A stretch of DNA of 64,000 nucleotides from contig JAQFVV010006721.1 in assembly GCA_028023455.1 (NCBI GenBank), positions 184,001 to 248,000 of the forward strand. Reading direction: 5' to 3'. Source of the DNA: Epiperipatus broadwayi. Its lineage: Eukaryota > Onychophora > Udeonychophora > Euonychophora > Peripatidae. Position 1 is the first letter of the stretch; each line of letters starts with the position of its first letter. Positions 11,086 to 22,675 of this stretch are shown here, in pieces. Below the pieces are notes generated by a model. The model was not told the DNA's origin. It saw only the letters and a list, made by a program, of their open reading frames with translations, and made no database searches. Position numbers and translations under genes: made by a program.

Positions 11086-11175
11086 TTTGTTTCCCCCCTC
11101 CCCGCCCCCTGGAGTTTTTTGGGCCCCCCCCTTTATTTTTGAAAACCCCCTCGGGGGACGTCTGCCAACCACGAC
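11086..11175. other. C-rich anomalous stretch
   Basis: About 90 bases of C homopolymers and GC-rich sequence (CCCCCCTCCCCGCCCCCTGG, GGGCCCCCCCC, CCCCCTCGGGGG) in otherwise AT-rich DNA, without match in copy 2. It contains a CCCCCTCGGGGG hairpin. It may be a real insertion or low-quality assembled bases; I see no gene. Confidence 0.4.
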
Positions 11176-11689
11176 CAATAATTTATTATGATTCATATGT
11201 CAAAATGAATAAAGCTAGTGGATTTTTATACACCTCACTTTCTTATAAATATGGTTGATCTCCATATCAAGATGATATGTATATAAAGAGCAGAAATGAA
11301 TTTTAAATATACTACAATAAAACAATAATAAGCAGATAACAGAACAGGAACTGTCTGAAATTATAATTGTATAATTTTGAGAGAATAGTTCTTAGAATAT
11401 ATCTATCTATAAGATAGTGGCAAGTCATATTTACATACTTCTGCAATAGGAGTAATAAATCAATCTATCCATTCTATTCCAGGGTCATCATGCTTTATCA
11501 ATGGATAATAGATAGTAATGCTATATCTTCAGATTAAGGTGTAGAAAAATTTCTTCAGATTAAAGAAGAGCAAAATTTACACTGTCAGATTTAACAGCCA
11601 TTTAAATATATTTATGCTACTCAAACCAATAATCTGCAATCTAAATATCAAGTAATTCTATACTTTAAGCAATTGTGGTTTTAAGTTAG

Positions 11690-12150
11690 TTGTTGTGCTT
11701 TCGGCAACCTTTTAGATATTGCGAACCACTAACATAATTTTTAAAGGTACGAATTAATACCAGCATTGAGTATGATATACATATATATTTATTTATATAT
11801 TAATAATTTTAATACAAGGGTGTGCCATAGTCAAATTTGATGTCTAGTCAATTGTACAGAATTTGGTATTCTTATTTTGTTACTTTTTCTATGACGCTGA
11901 CCGAGTGGGAGCTAATTAAACACCATTGAGATAGATGTTTTGCAAGTCACAGTAGTATTTTGTAACAAATCAATTAACAATATAATGTTCTCGCTCTATT
12001 TTATATATAATAAATACAGCTTAAACAAAAATTATTTTTTATTTAAGAATTTTATTAAATGAGCTTAGAGAATTAAAATAATATCTGAATTTCTTTGCGG
12101 GCCATTAAAATTATTTCCGCAGACCACCGGTTGCCGACTGCTGCTCTAAA
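11690..12150. mobile_element. hAT-like non-autonomous DNA transposon
   Basis: The left end reads TTTCGGCAACCTTTTAGAT..TGCGAACCAC and the right end, reverse-complemented, AGTCGGCAACCGGTGGTCTGCGG. TCGGCAACC shared at both ends with a subterminal GCGGACCAC-type motif is typical of hAT termini. The interior (about 430 bases) is AT-rich and non-coding. The paralogous site near 24230 lacks it. I could not fix an 8-base target duplication, so the exact ends are uncertain. Confidence 0.6.
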
Positions 12151-12559
12151 CTATCTCATAACTCCCTGAAATATTTTCAACATCTTTAAAAAATATACGT
12201 TACTGTTTTTAAAATAAAACACCATATTATTTTTAATAACAAAAAAATTGAAATACCCCCACCCCTTTCAATCATTCAAAATTGTTAGTTATCAGTATAA
12301 TTTTAATCTTTATTTTAATCTTTTTATTACTTCCCGTAGTACCGCTTGTTTTTGTATTTCGAATAAATATTTTCTAAAATCTAAGGTTGAATGAAATGTA
12401 ACCGTTAAATTTAAAAATATAAATTATGAAATATATTTAAATTCATAAAATAATATATCCATTATTAATAAAATATTACATTAAACATTTATATACAGTA
12501 TATAGATATAATAAACACCTCCACACTTCCCCCATTCTTTTCAAATTCATATAAATAAA

Positions 12560-12680
12560 GATATAATAAAAGACAAATGACCCCCAAGATACATTTCGTG
12601 CTGAACCAGCACTCACCAATTGGCCCAGGTCACTATCTTTCATATATATCTCTATTATATGCAAAGTATTTATCCAGAGT
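12560..12680 (-). repeat. Family A fragment with decayed hammerhead
   Basis: On the minus strand it keeps a perfect five-pair helix II (GUGCU-GGUUC-AGCAC), GAAAU and UUGGG, but the CUGAUGA box has become UUGGUGA (about 12612-12620), so self-cleavage should be lost. Present only in copy 1. Confidence 0.6.
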
Positions 12681-13387
12681 AAATTATTACATTTTCATTT
12701 ATCATTGTCAAACTCCCTCCACTCACAACATTTATGCAAAAATAAATTGTATTACTTTTATGGCCTGGAATAATAAACTATCACCAAAGATGATTATATA
12801 TATTCATTTTGATATATTACCCTATTATATAATTATCTTCTCTTCAAGCAGAAAACGTAACAAATGCTTTTATTTAAATTACACTGTTTTTTTATTCAAT
12901 GGTTTGTCTGAAATCTTGTAAGCGGATTTTAATCCATTTTCCAGTTTTCAATTGAGTTAAAACTTACATATATATAATTTCCTAATAACAATATTTTTTT
13001 TTAAGTTTGCAAAGACTTTTTAACAAAAAAATCATAACATAGAACAAGTACAGTTGTTTAAATATAATTATAATTAAGAATAAATTTCAGAGAGAAAAGG
13101 TAACTGTAAAAGTGATCTTTTAACTAAGCCAATTTATCTCATGGGTTTTCTCTACTTAGTCAATGACAAAGAATATGTTACAAACACAAAAAACAAAACA
13201 TATCCTACATTATTTGTAAATTCTAAACCTTCGAAAACGGGCAGCTAAGCTAGAATGAATAATGCATTATCTTAAATTTATAAAATATGAGTCAAAATCC
13301 TAATTAGGAATATCGTTATGTTTTTATTTCAGTTACATAATATTAAGAATACTACAAAATATGAAGAAACTTTATTTATTACTTTTT

Positions 13388-13769
13388 ATATAATAATATT
13401 AAATCGTGCTTTCACACTTCCAACGTAAAGCTATAACAACAATTTTAAAACTATATTAAATGGCTGCAAAATTAGTTTGTACTGAGAGGCATGATATGAA
13501 GCGAAAGGTAAAAGAAGCATACTTTATAGCAGAGGACTCTTTCGCCATTAATCGTAAGGATGCATGTTTTGCGATATCTAAAAGATGGTCTTAGTCACTC
13601 ATTTGCATATCAGATTTATTTATATAATGATTCCAAAGAAAGGATCATAACTGGCTATGAATATGAGAAGTACATCTTCTCGAAAGCTCTCAGCCATTTA
13701 ATATAGTTTTAAATTTGTTGTTATAGCTTTACGTTGGAAGTGGAAAGCACGATTTAATATTATTATATT
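13388..13769. mobile_element. MITE with long perfect terminal inverted repeats
   Basis: The first 75 or so bases (ATAATAATATTAAATCGTGC..ATTAAATGGCTG) are almost exactly the reverse complement of the last 75. The middle is about 230 bases and non-coding, and copy 2 lacks the element. The high arm identity suggests a young insertion. Superfamily not recognised. Confidence 0.7.
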
Positions 13770-15109
13770 GAAGACAAACGTAAAGTATAAATATACAGGT
13801 TATTATTACTTGTTAGTGCCCCTCCCCCCATTATTATTTTTTTAGAGCATTTATGTGTACAAAGCATTTCTGTATAAAAAAAATGTAAAAATGTATTTAA
13901 ATTATAAGACGCTTCTTTAAAATAAATCCAAGATATCTTTTATTTGAATCAGAAAAATGAAAAAACTCACAAAAAAAAGAATTAATGATTGTAAGTTAAA
14001 ACAGAAATAATCAGATTGATTAAAATGGTGGTCAATCTTGGAAAACAATTTACAAATTAATAATCTGGTAAATTAAAGTTGTAGTAAAAATTTCTAAGTT
14101 ATGTTTAAAGAAAAAAAAATTAGACTCCATTAATTTTTTTAATCTTGATAAAAATAAGTTTTCTTAGCATACTAAAATAAAGAGAATAAATGTAAGAATT
14201 TTAATCATATTTAATAATGCTTTTTGCAAAAGCAAAACACCTAAATGTAGTAATCTCTTTCTCCATATCAAAATAAACTTTGATATCCATTGACTGTTCC
14301 TTGAAGCTTTTTGTAACTTCAAACTGAGGGAAGCAATAGATCATTTAAAATCATCACTAAAAATACTGATGATGATTATTTGAATAACACAGATATTTGT
14401 CAGGAATGAAACTATAAATTCATTTCAAAACATTTTTTTTAAATTATCAATCCATATATCAAAAAAAAAAAAAAAAAAGGGAAAGAAATTTTAAAAAAAA
14501 AATCTATGTTCTGTTTTTTAACTAGCAACAATATCACATAATTTTTGTCATAGCTTTCCATCTTCATCTTAGTATAGAGTCATCTACTGTAACTGTTCAT
14601 CTTCTGTAACTGTAAGTCAGTAGTGAAAACCAGAAACTAGTGTGAAGATGGGAATTTTATAACTTTATTCTCTTTTATTGTTCATTGACTATTCAAGTTT
14701 GCTGTAGGTGGCTTTAGAATACAGTAATTGATTTTTTTTTTTTAAAAAAAAATATTAATACAATTTCTGCATTTTTTAAAAATGTTAGTATATAAAGCAT
14801 AGCTTAACTACAATGAAAACAAATGACATTTAGCACACAAAGGACTAGAAGCATGCAATTCATACTGTCATTTTCAACTTTTAATCGCAGGATTAAAGTT
14901 TCAAAATGTATTCCACTTTTTATAAGCCATTGTTTTTTCCCCTGGTCATTCCACAAAACTTTTGTATCGTATAATTCCTTGAAAATTCCTGGAATTTAAT
15001 TTGGCTTTTGTTATCTATCTATTGTGATTGTTTCAATAGTAGGCTTAACCCAACCCTGTTTTAATCTTTTCTGTAATATTAGTGTTACATGTTTGCCATT
15101 TTTATGATG

Positions 15110-15440
15110 TAATTTGTTTCCAAACCCTACTTATTAATCCCAACGTATATTTTTTGTTCAGTAGTCTCTATAGTGTTTTTCTTTTAAATGCCCAGTTCTG
15201 AAATTCATAATGAAACAAAATAAAATTCATTTATTACTAGCTTTTCCTTTCAAGAAACCAGATGTATTTCCTTTAATATTATTTCCATCAAAAGCATTCC
15301 ATTCGAAGTTTGATTCTATAACTGAATTCATCTATTATTTATTATGTGTCCTAACAATTTTTGATGATTGCATAATCCATGGTATTTGTAGTTACCAATT
15401 TGTAATTTTATTATTATCAATCTTATGTTTTTTAAATTAA
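15110..15440 (-). pseudogene. Possible LINE remnant, copy 1
   Basis: The minus strand shows a short run like the post-RT region of non-LTR elements (WAFKRKTL then RLLNKKY, cf. the usual AFERK-RRI pattern), with stops around it. The counterpart at 26980-27275 is at the same place in copy 2, so it predates the duplication. The open frame at 15210-15440 on the + strand looks accidental. Confidence 0.35.
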
Positions 15441-15606
15441 TACACTGTACAGGCTTACACACACCTGCACATATATAATGTAATATATAAGGGATTCAAA
15501 CTCAGACTTTCATGTGGCCCTCAGCTCTCCATGCCATCTCATATTGCTGACCCACCTGATCATGCACATGTTGAAAAGATAAATAATCACCAATATACAT
15601 ATTTGT
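15440..15606 (-). repeat. Family A element, truncated at the ribozyme
   Basis: Starts TTAATACACTGTACAGGCTT and runs through GGGATTCAAACTCAGAC and the TTGAAAAGATAAATAATCACCAA block. It ends at about 15604, inside hammerhead helix III just upstream (minus strand) of the predicted cleavage point. The core CUGAUGA half is absent. Confidence 0.65.
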
Positions 15607-16144
15607 GTTGGGACATTTTTTAGTCTTTTAAATATATATCTTTAGTCTCACTTTTGTGCTCGCTTTTGATATCAGTTCCAACAATTCTAAATCTTCTGAA
15701 TTACTTAATCTGCATATATTATAACTATTTTACTTCCCATCTTAATCAAAATATGCTTTTAATGAACTGCTGCAATAAAGTTTTAGGAGATGGACTCAAC
15801 CTATTTATTGTAAACAATTATCAATGCTGATCTTTTAAGTTTCAGTCTATATAATAATTACTATTATTCATTTTGCCAAATATTTTTTAGAATTTAACAG
15901 TATTCTGTGTATATGTCTTAAAATGTTCTAAAATTTTAATGACAATAAAATAATTATACTCTCACAGAACAGACTATATGATCTTCAGAAATGGTGTATG
16001 TTTCATAGTTTATTAATCTATTAACAAAATGGCCGCTCTTACTCGTTTTTTTTATCGATGTATTAAACCTCCAAAATGTTTGCAATTATTTTTCTAATAT
16101 AGTAAGAAAAAAATCATTAACAATGGTCAAATATATCATACCAT

Positions 16145-16260
16145 TTACATCTTTCTTAAACACTTTATCAAAAGTCTTCATTTATACCAAAACTAACAGT
16201 TTCGACTGTCCTGCAGTTATCATCAGAGCTCTTTACATTCCTAAATCAATACATAGAAAA
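16145..16260 (-). ncRNA. Hammerhead ribozyme motif, family C copy 1
   Basis: Minus strand: CUGAUGA (16226-16220), helix II ACUG/CAGU with loop CAGGA, GAAAC (16203-16199), then UGUU with a one- to two-pair helix III. The TCTTAAACACTTTA flank matches the other family C copies at 18300-18620 and 27290-27400. Helix I is short here (CU/AG plus scattered pairs), so folding is less certain than for A and B. Confidence 0.6.
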
Positions 16261-18299
16261 AAGAAGAAAATGGTCAAATATAATAAATAATATACTGAAT
16301 TTCTTCATAATGGTGTTTTCATAATTATTATTAATAATCAATTCAACTTAAATGAACTGAATTAAAATAAACAATTGTGTTCAATTGATTATTAATAAGA
16401 AAAAATTCTATGTTAAGAATTGTGTCTATTTCAGCATATCATTTTTTAGATAGTAACACACATTTTTTACATTTTTTTTGGTCTCTGTTTTGTAATGGAT
16501 GAACATAAATTGGAAAAGAATAATCCTTTCTAATAGTAATAAATTATGTTTATAAAAATATATAAGAATGCTTCAATATTAACAATATATAATGAAGCAC
16601 AATATTACAAAATATTATACTTAACTTCCTTCTTTCACTTTATTCTTTGAGTAAAGATTATTTTACATAAAATATTGTAATTAGTAATTGGGGTTTTCCT
16701 CTTCTTATCAGAAGTTATATTACATAGTGTTAGCTTTTTCTATAAGTAAGTTATGAATCAGACAAACTGAGTTTGCTCAACATTTTAATTATTATAGCTA
16801 ACTTTCATATATGATTTGATATGTTCTATACTCTTTCTGATCAGGATAGAAAATCATTTATCCCTCTTTTGCTTGTTTCAATTTCTCCTATGATTTTTTT
16901 TTTTCTGGAAAACTATGTTATCATCTTTTGTAGTAACACAAAATTCACATTGTTGATTTAGAAATAATACACAGTGAGTTAAATGTGAAGATGTTTAAAA
17001 AAGCTTCACGCTCTTAAGTCAAAATGCTTCAGACTGGCTTAGATATATAGAAATTTAAGTAAAGAAGAAGGTGGAACCACCTTTTTCTTATAAAATCTCT
17101 ATCTTGTGTTGCGACTTGAGAGCTCCTTATACAGTCATCATTACATCTGATTGGCTGCTATTATAAGCATTCTAAAATGCACATTCGAGAAGGTTTCAGC
17201 CTTTCACTTTAATTAAAACACCTATTCTAAATCTTTAGTAGGAATAATGGCTTTCTCTGAAAGATTATTCAAGATATAGTGAAAAGCCAACAAATAATCA
17301 GAGCAGAAGCCCTTGAATGCATTCATTGCTAATGCTGTACCATTTTCTACAAATAATTTTTTTCAAAAGCCATGAAATTAACATTTTTTTTGTATATCCT
17401 CAAGTAAGAATATTTAGTTTAATAAGTCTCCATTTGTGACTATAAAAAAGTTTGTTTTTCAACTGAATTGGCAAAATAAAGATGTAATCAGATCAAAATG
17501 CATGAAGTTTTGGATCAAGAATGAAAACACAATATCAAAACATATTTAACTTGGTGGCATTCAATACAATTTTTAATATGGATTTCTAAGTCTCAATAAA
17601 AGTTCCGCTACCACACATACTTGAGAAACTTTAACTTTTACAATTCCAGGAAGCATTAATGATCATTGAATATAAATGTGGGAGAATAATAATTTGATAA
17701 CCTCAGAGAATCAACTCTTATAATAAATATAAAATGCTGCGATTTCTTACAAATGAAGCTGTTTTGTCATATAAGTGCTGTATGTGTGTGTGCACACTCA
17801 GAACAGGAAGTGTTAAAGAAGGCAATTAAACCGAATAAATAGAAATGGATTGAGCAGGCAATTATAAATGACAAATAAGGAATATACATAAACTGATCAA
17901 TAATGGAAAAGTGTGGACTATAAATATCTGCAAGCTAATTAGATAGTGTCTTCATTTTTACATCAACATGCACCAGAAGCTGTGTGGACTTTAACCCTGC
18001 CATAATTACCCAGAAGAATCCCCTTTGCAGGTGAAGAAAGGAGATGTAGGTAAAAAAGAGGCTGCCTGATCTACATTATTATTTCTGTACACTGTAATTC
18101 TAACTATTATTATTATTATTATTATACTGATGTCATCATAATGTAATTACTATTATATGTAACCTAATTGCCATATGTATATAATTATTTTATCAATTCC
18201 AATTGTACAAATTAATGTTTAATGTTATCAAAAAACAATTACTGAACATGTTTGTATGCTCATCTTTTATTGTGCTAGATTAATTAGTTAATACATCTC

Positions 18300-18625
18300 T
18301 TATTAGTTATATAAAGTTCTATATATATTGCTTATAACACTTCTTTCTTATATACTTCAATGCAAATAAATTTTCTTAAACTTCTTTATTTTCCTTACAG
18401 TTTCAACTGTCCAGCAGTCTTCATCAGAGCTCTAATCTTCTTCTCTGCTTTAGCAGAGAAGATTAGAGCTCTGATGAAGACTGCTGGACAGCAGAGAAGA
18501 AGATTAGAGCTATGATGAAGACTGCTGGACAGTCAAAACTGTAAGGAAAATAAAGAATTTTAAGAAAATTTGTTTGCATTGAAGTGTATATGAAAGAAGT
18601 GTTATAAGCAATATATATATATATA
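18300..18625. repeat. Family C fold-back with hammerheads
   Basis: Inverted repeat of about 150-base arms reaching from TATATATTGCTTATAACACTTC to GAAGTGTTATAAGCAATATATA. The centre has a partial tandem repeat of the AGAGAAG..ATTAGAGCT block. The right arm carries two broken ribozyme copies: the first (core 18471-18477) loses GAAAC at a junction with CAGAGAAG, and the second has AUGAUGA for CUGAUGA and CAAAAC for GAAAC. Confidence 0.75.
18385..18440 (-). ncRNA. Hammerhead ribozyme motif, family C copy 2
   Basis: Minus strand: CUGAUGA (18427-18421), helix II GACUG/CAGUU with loop CUGGA, GAAAC (18404-18400), then UGU and A as cleavage nucleotide. Helix III has one or two pairs. The core is intact. 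The helix I side (GAGCU / AGGAA) pairs for only two bases next to the core. Confidence 0.6.
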
Positions 18626-19364
18626 TGATTATATGAAGATATGCAAAGAAAGTGAAAGAGAAGAATAAGAGAGTATATAAAGTTCTATAAAAAGAATTAA
18701 TAATTTTCTATTTGAACCAATAGAATTGATTAAATAAATGTAATTCACTGGGATTTCATCTTCATCACTGAAACAACCAAAAATAATCTGGATAATTCAT
18801 AAATGTGGCATCTATCTCAAATATATAATTTCATTAGAAGCAATTCACTCTAAAAATTTAGTTTGGGGGTTTGGACGTTGTACTACCATTTAGTATTCAT
18901 TAATTTCTTGAGCTTATCATAAATGATTGGTATAGATTTATGAATTTCTTTATCTTCTATAGATATTGAAAGTCAATAGAGAAAGGCATGTGATACTTTG
19001 TTTGATACAATGTGTATAATTATAACCACAATGTTATTTATCATCACATAATTCTAAATAAGGGTCATACACTATACAAGTATCATATGATTTATTCAGC
19101 TTTCCCTAAATAAATATTTTCACATAATGTGATTGAATTAAAATATCAAATAATGAACTATAGTTTGTCTATTTTTCTCTAAGATCTCACAAATGCAAAT
19201 ATATGGGTAAGAAAAACATTTTTAAACAGTTAAATGAATGAGATTTTTAAACCCCTTTTAATAGTCCCCTGATTACATTAGTTGAGTACATGTCTTGTTT
19301 TTTATTGGTCTTTTTTTAAATTTTGTACACCACATGCAATAATTGTCAGAAATATTAATCAAAG

Positions 19365-19520
19365 GCAAAACTCTCCATACAGTAGCGCCACACTGTGCCA
19401 GACAGAGTAATCAATGGATGCCAGAAGGCTTGTGCATAAAATCCCTATCTAGTGCCTACTCATCCAATATCCCCAGACTAGTTTCTGGCTTGTGGCCATC
19501 ATAGAGAAGGTGATCATGTG
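19365..19520 (-). repeat. Family B element, half copy with broken ribozyme
   Basis: GCAAAACTCTCCATACAGTAG through the CCTACTCATCCAATATCCCC block to TTTCTGGCTTGTGGCCATC (19500). It then jumps to GATCATGTGATGTTTAGT, the flank seen beside most B copies. The core-side half of the hammerhead is cut: helix II, GAAAC and ACUAGUC remain but CUGAUGA is damaged (UAUGAUG). Confidence 0.7.
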
Positions 19521-19707
19521 ATGTTTAGTGATTTAAATATTAATCATAATACTCTTTAAGTCTCATTATAATAATTTAACATTATTTGTTTATTTTAAAT
19601 AAATGTTTCTTTAAAAATATGCTGAAAATTTTATACCTTTAAATAATTAAACTGTCATAAGTACTTCTAATACATACTTTATATGTTTATATCATTCAAA
19701 TCTAATA

Positions 19708-19821
19708 CATAATGTCTTGCATTGGTGGTCGAGAGGTCAGCGTGACTGCCTTGCACTTAGTTGCCCGGGTTGCGGGTTCGTGTCCCGGCCGATGCTATGA
19801 CATTTAAAAAAAAATCTAATA
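19708..19821 (+). mobile_element. tRNA-derived SINE, copy 1
   Basis: A full tRNA-like head at 19719-19795: acceptor GCATTGG/CCGATGC (seven pairs, one G-U), A box TGGTCGAGAGG, T-arm CGGG-TTCGTGT-CCCG. A TATGACAT stub and short A-rich tail follow. AAATCTAATA at 19698-19707 and 19812-19821 looks like the target duplication. The D stem and long variable region resemble Ser/Leu-type tRNAs. The body is only about 100 bases, so pol III transcription with LINE-mediated insertion is inferred. Confidence 0.75.
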
Positions 19822-20054
19822 TAGTACATATCTCTCAACTTAAAATTTTGATATAAATTTTTTGTATTGTTCATGTACATGTATATATCACTAATAATAC
19901 TTTATTATTTTTAACACAAGCTTGCTAATTATAAATGTTAGTTTATTAAAGTCATGTTCAGATCCAATAACAAAGAACTTTGCTCAATATTTACACTTAT
20001 TTTTATAAATAAAACTATTTTATTGCTCATTTATTGCAGTGGTGCATTATAGCA

Positions 20055-20440
20055 AAACTACAATATACAACTAAATTAATACACTATACAGGCTTAAACC
20101 TACATACATATATATATAATGTAAGCGAGATTCGAACTCAGACTTTCACACGACCCTCAATTCTCCTTGCCATCTCATATTGCTGACCCACCTGATCACA
20201 CACATGTTGAAAAGATAAATAATCACCAAGAAACGTATTTCGTGCTAAACCAGCACTCATAAGTTGGTCCAGATTACCATCTCCACACATATATACAATC
20301 AGTGCTCAGCTTTATATTAAGATAGCCAATCTTCATACTTTAATGGACAGGCTTCAAACTACCCCAACTCACAACTCTTCAGCCTTCCAATTCATTGAAA
20401 ATCTGATGATGGAATATTCAAAGCCCATGTAACAGTTCAA
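20055..20440 (-). repeat. Family A element, near full length
   Basis: TTAATACACTATACAGGCTT at the left, GAGATTCGAACTCAGAC (B-box-like on the minus strand), the ribozyme region, TTAATGGACAGGCTTCAAAC, and an end near GGAATATTCAAAGCCCATG. The hammerhead (20225-20280, minus) keeps helix II GUGCU/AGCAC and GAAAU, but the core reads CUUAUGA (20263-20257), a G5 change expected to abolish cleavage. The paralogous site near 7240 in copy 1 is empty. Confidence 0.75.
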
Positions 20441-20574
20441 TCAAAAAAATCAAATGCTTATATAAATTCTTGATCAGAAAGTTATTAGGAATTATACTAC
20501 TTCTGAAAAAGATAATATTAAATATCATTTTCAAACATTACTCTTCCTCTGCAGAATAAAGATCCAGTTTAATC

Positions 20575-20960
20575 TCTAGATTACCATCTCCACGATATAA
20601 TAGCAAACTTCCTTATTTCACCTCTTCATCTTATATATGATCCGAGTCTTTTATAATCTTTTGGGATTCAGTTTAAGATTTCAACTGTCCATCTATTATT
20701 ATCTCTTCTAGCAATATGTTCGATCCTGCCACTTTCAATGACATTAATAATACTTGTTTTCTCATTCATATATTTCATTTTTGATCTCATCCTGTTACTC
20801 CCAACACATATTTTTATACTTCATTGAGTGGTCTGAAATCTCTGCATTGTTACTTCTTTAATTGTCAAAATCTCAGAACCATAAGTATGAACTGGTAAAA
20901 TATATTAGAAAATTTCCAGTATCAAACACAGGATTAAAAAAATAATTTATTTGCGATTAT
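20575..20960 (-). pseudogene. LINE C-terminal fragment (endonuclease-reverse transcriptase type)
   Basis: One minus-strand frame from 20895 down to 20641 reads PVHTYGSEILTIKEVT, then EHIARRDNNRWTVEILN and IPKDYKRLG, broken by stops. This is the C-terminal signature of a widespread animal LINE family (YGSETWTL.., AGHIARR.D.RWT.., P.D.KR..GRP). It inserted into copy 2 and is 5'-truncated. Confidence 0.7.
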
Positions 20961-21174
20961 ATGATCATCTGTTTGATGTTTTTAATTTTTTAGTAAAATT
21001 CAAAATTTATTTACTTTTTTAAACATGTTCATTAAAAACAATTGAATTATTTATTGCTCAGTAGTTCATAATAAGTTTAAGCACTGAAAGTAACCAATCT
21101 GGAGCTGCAAACCATGACTTTGGGTTGCAGAGTTCCCATTCTGCCACTGAACTATAAAAATTCAATTATTGGTA

Positions 21175-21440
21175 GTAAGTTACACAGAGTCTACTCTTCA
21201 TACAGTAGTGCTACTCAGTGCAAGCCAGAGTAATCAATGGATGCAAGAAGGTTTGTGCATAAAATACCCATCTAGTGCCTATTCATCCAAGATCACCAGA
21301 CTAGGTTCTATCTTGTGGCTTTCATCAATCAGGAGCCTTGAATCTGAGAGCTTGCAGTGAGTGGCACTACTGTATGGAGAGTTGAGCCTGTGTAAACATC
21401 TTGTGTAAGCAAAAAGAATAGTGATCATGTGATGTTTAGT
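21175..21440 (-). repeat. Family B element with decayed ribozyme
   Basis: Ends TCTTCATACAGTAGTG..and CACTACTGTATGGAGAGTTGAGCC, followed by GTGATCATGTGATGTTTAGT. The minus-strand hammerhead (about 21290-21345) has UUGAUGA for CUGAUGA and GAACC for GAAAC, so it should be inactive. Confidence 0.65.
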
Positions 21441-21991
21441 AATAAGTTAGTATAGGGCACAATGTTGACATGGCCAGTGACAATTAGCATGACCCTTAAA
21501 CTGGACCATTTATATCCATGAATAATGAATTTAAAATGACACTCTAACCAATTAAACAATAATCAATATAAATTTTACATACTTAAGGTTAATGTGTGAT
21601 TTAAAACATTATGGATTATCACACTAGATTAACTTAAGAAGTTCGTTATCATTGTCATGTGAGTAGATATTTGAAAATTTCTTTTTATTTTTTCCTCTTT
21701 AGCCAATATTGTTGTTTTCCCAATAAAACCTATGTTCACTGGTATATGCATAGTCTGCTATTTCAGATACCCATGTCTTTACCTCTATTCATTAATTTTA
21801 TTATCATTTAATCACTTTTTGATGAGATAGATGGTTGTACATATATATATATATGTTTTTGCACAATCACACCATACTTTAAACATTACACTTTTTGTTT
21901 TTTACAGCAATTCAAGTATAGGTTTTATAGAAGTTATGATTTCTTACGGTGCTATGGTTTGAGAAAACTGCTCTAATATTATACTGATTGT

Positions 21992-22064
21992 CAAGTGTTG
22001 GTGGCCTAGTGGTTAGCATAGCTGCCTTCCAAACAATGCATTTGACATACAAATATATATATAT
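21992..22064 (+). mobile_element. Short tRNA-derived SINE with 16-bp target duplication
   Basis: TTGGTGGCCTAGTGGTTAGCATAGCTGCCTTCC has the A box and anticodon-arm region of a tRNA-like SINE, then a TTTGACATACAAATATAT tail. ATATTATACTGATTGT occurs at 21976-21991 and again at 22065-22080. The uninterrupted site (ATATTATATTGATTGTG) is in copy 1 near 8782-8800. The B box half is missing. Confidence 0.75.
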
Positions 22065-22675
22065 ATATTATACTGATTGTGAAGCTTCTTGATTTTGTCT
22101 GCTATCTTTGGTATGTAAGGGTTAATTAGGAACCCCTATTATTTTATATATTGTTTATTTAAGATTTTTTTTTTAATGTTAGATAGTGATAACCATTCAT
22201 TATGAAAATTTGTTTTATACAGGACCCCCCCCCCCCAATTGATCGATTTATAAAGAAACTTCTTTTATTCCCCACTATAGTGATAGTATAATTTCAGTTT
22301 TTGTATTTTCCCCATGATTTCCTGTACATGACAAAGCAAAAGAAGATTTGTTCAAGAAGCACTGACTTGAAAAAACAAAATTATTGCAGGGAATAAACTC
22401 TCACAAAGAATACTTATCTATCAATTGTCATTAAAAAAACTTTAAATAAATAATAAAAAGAAATATCAAAAAATAATGATAGATATTGACTATGCATATT
22501 CAGGATGGCAATGAAATTAAAGGAAATCTGCAATCAATACAATATGGCAACAGCCTTTCAATGCCACATTGTATTATGAGAAATTCTACCCTCTATAAAA
22601 CAGCAACTGCATTTGGGAAATACTATAAAAACCCTACTAAAATTACGTAAAACAAATGAAGAAAATACTTATGTA

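Larger units (their letters stand above)
360..15450. repeat. Segmental duplication, copy 1
   Basis: Old direct duplication of copy 2 (about 16840-27290). Collinear matching blocks read by eye: 500-980 with 17240-17770; 1040-1215 with 18720-18930; 3800-4090 with 19010-19350; 6980-7330 with 19830-20530; 8270-9330 with 21500-22600; 9700-10000 with 22980-23290; 10590-11040 with 23320-23790; 11330-11650 with 23830-24130; 12150-12440 with 24270-24560; 14160-14450 with 26570-26830; 15110-15440 with 26980-27270. The copies are clearly diverged, and the offset shrinks from about 16.7 to 11.8 kb because copy 1 gained more insertions. The left boundary is hidden by the window edge and the element at 1-345. 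Confidence 0.8.

Noticed and set aside
12577-12921. A 114-codon + strand frame
   Set aside because: It crosses a family A fragment into AT-rich DNA and has no motif; the paralogous region in copy 2 does not keep it open.
14560-14660. AACCAGAAACTAGTGTGAAGATGGG as another hammerhead
   Set aside because: Only GAAAC and ACTAGT remain; no CUGANGA box at the right distance. At best a family B relic.
19719-19795. A functional tRNA gene
   Set aside because: The same sequence recurs with A tails and target duplications, the anticodon loops vary and the T stem has a mismatch, so it is a SINE.
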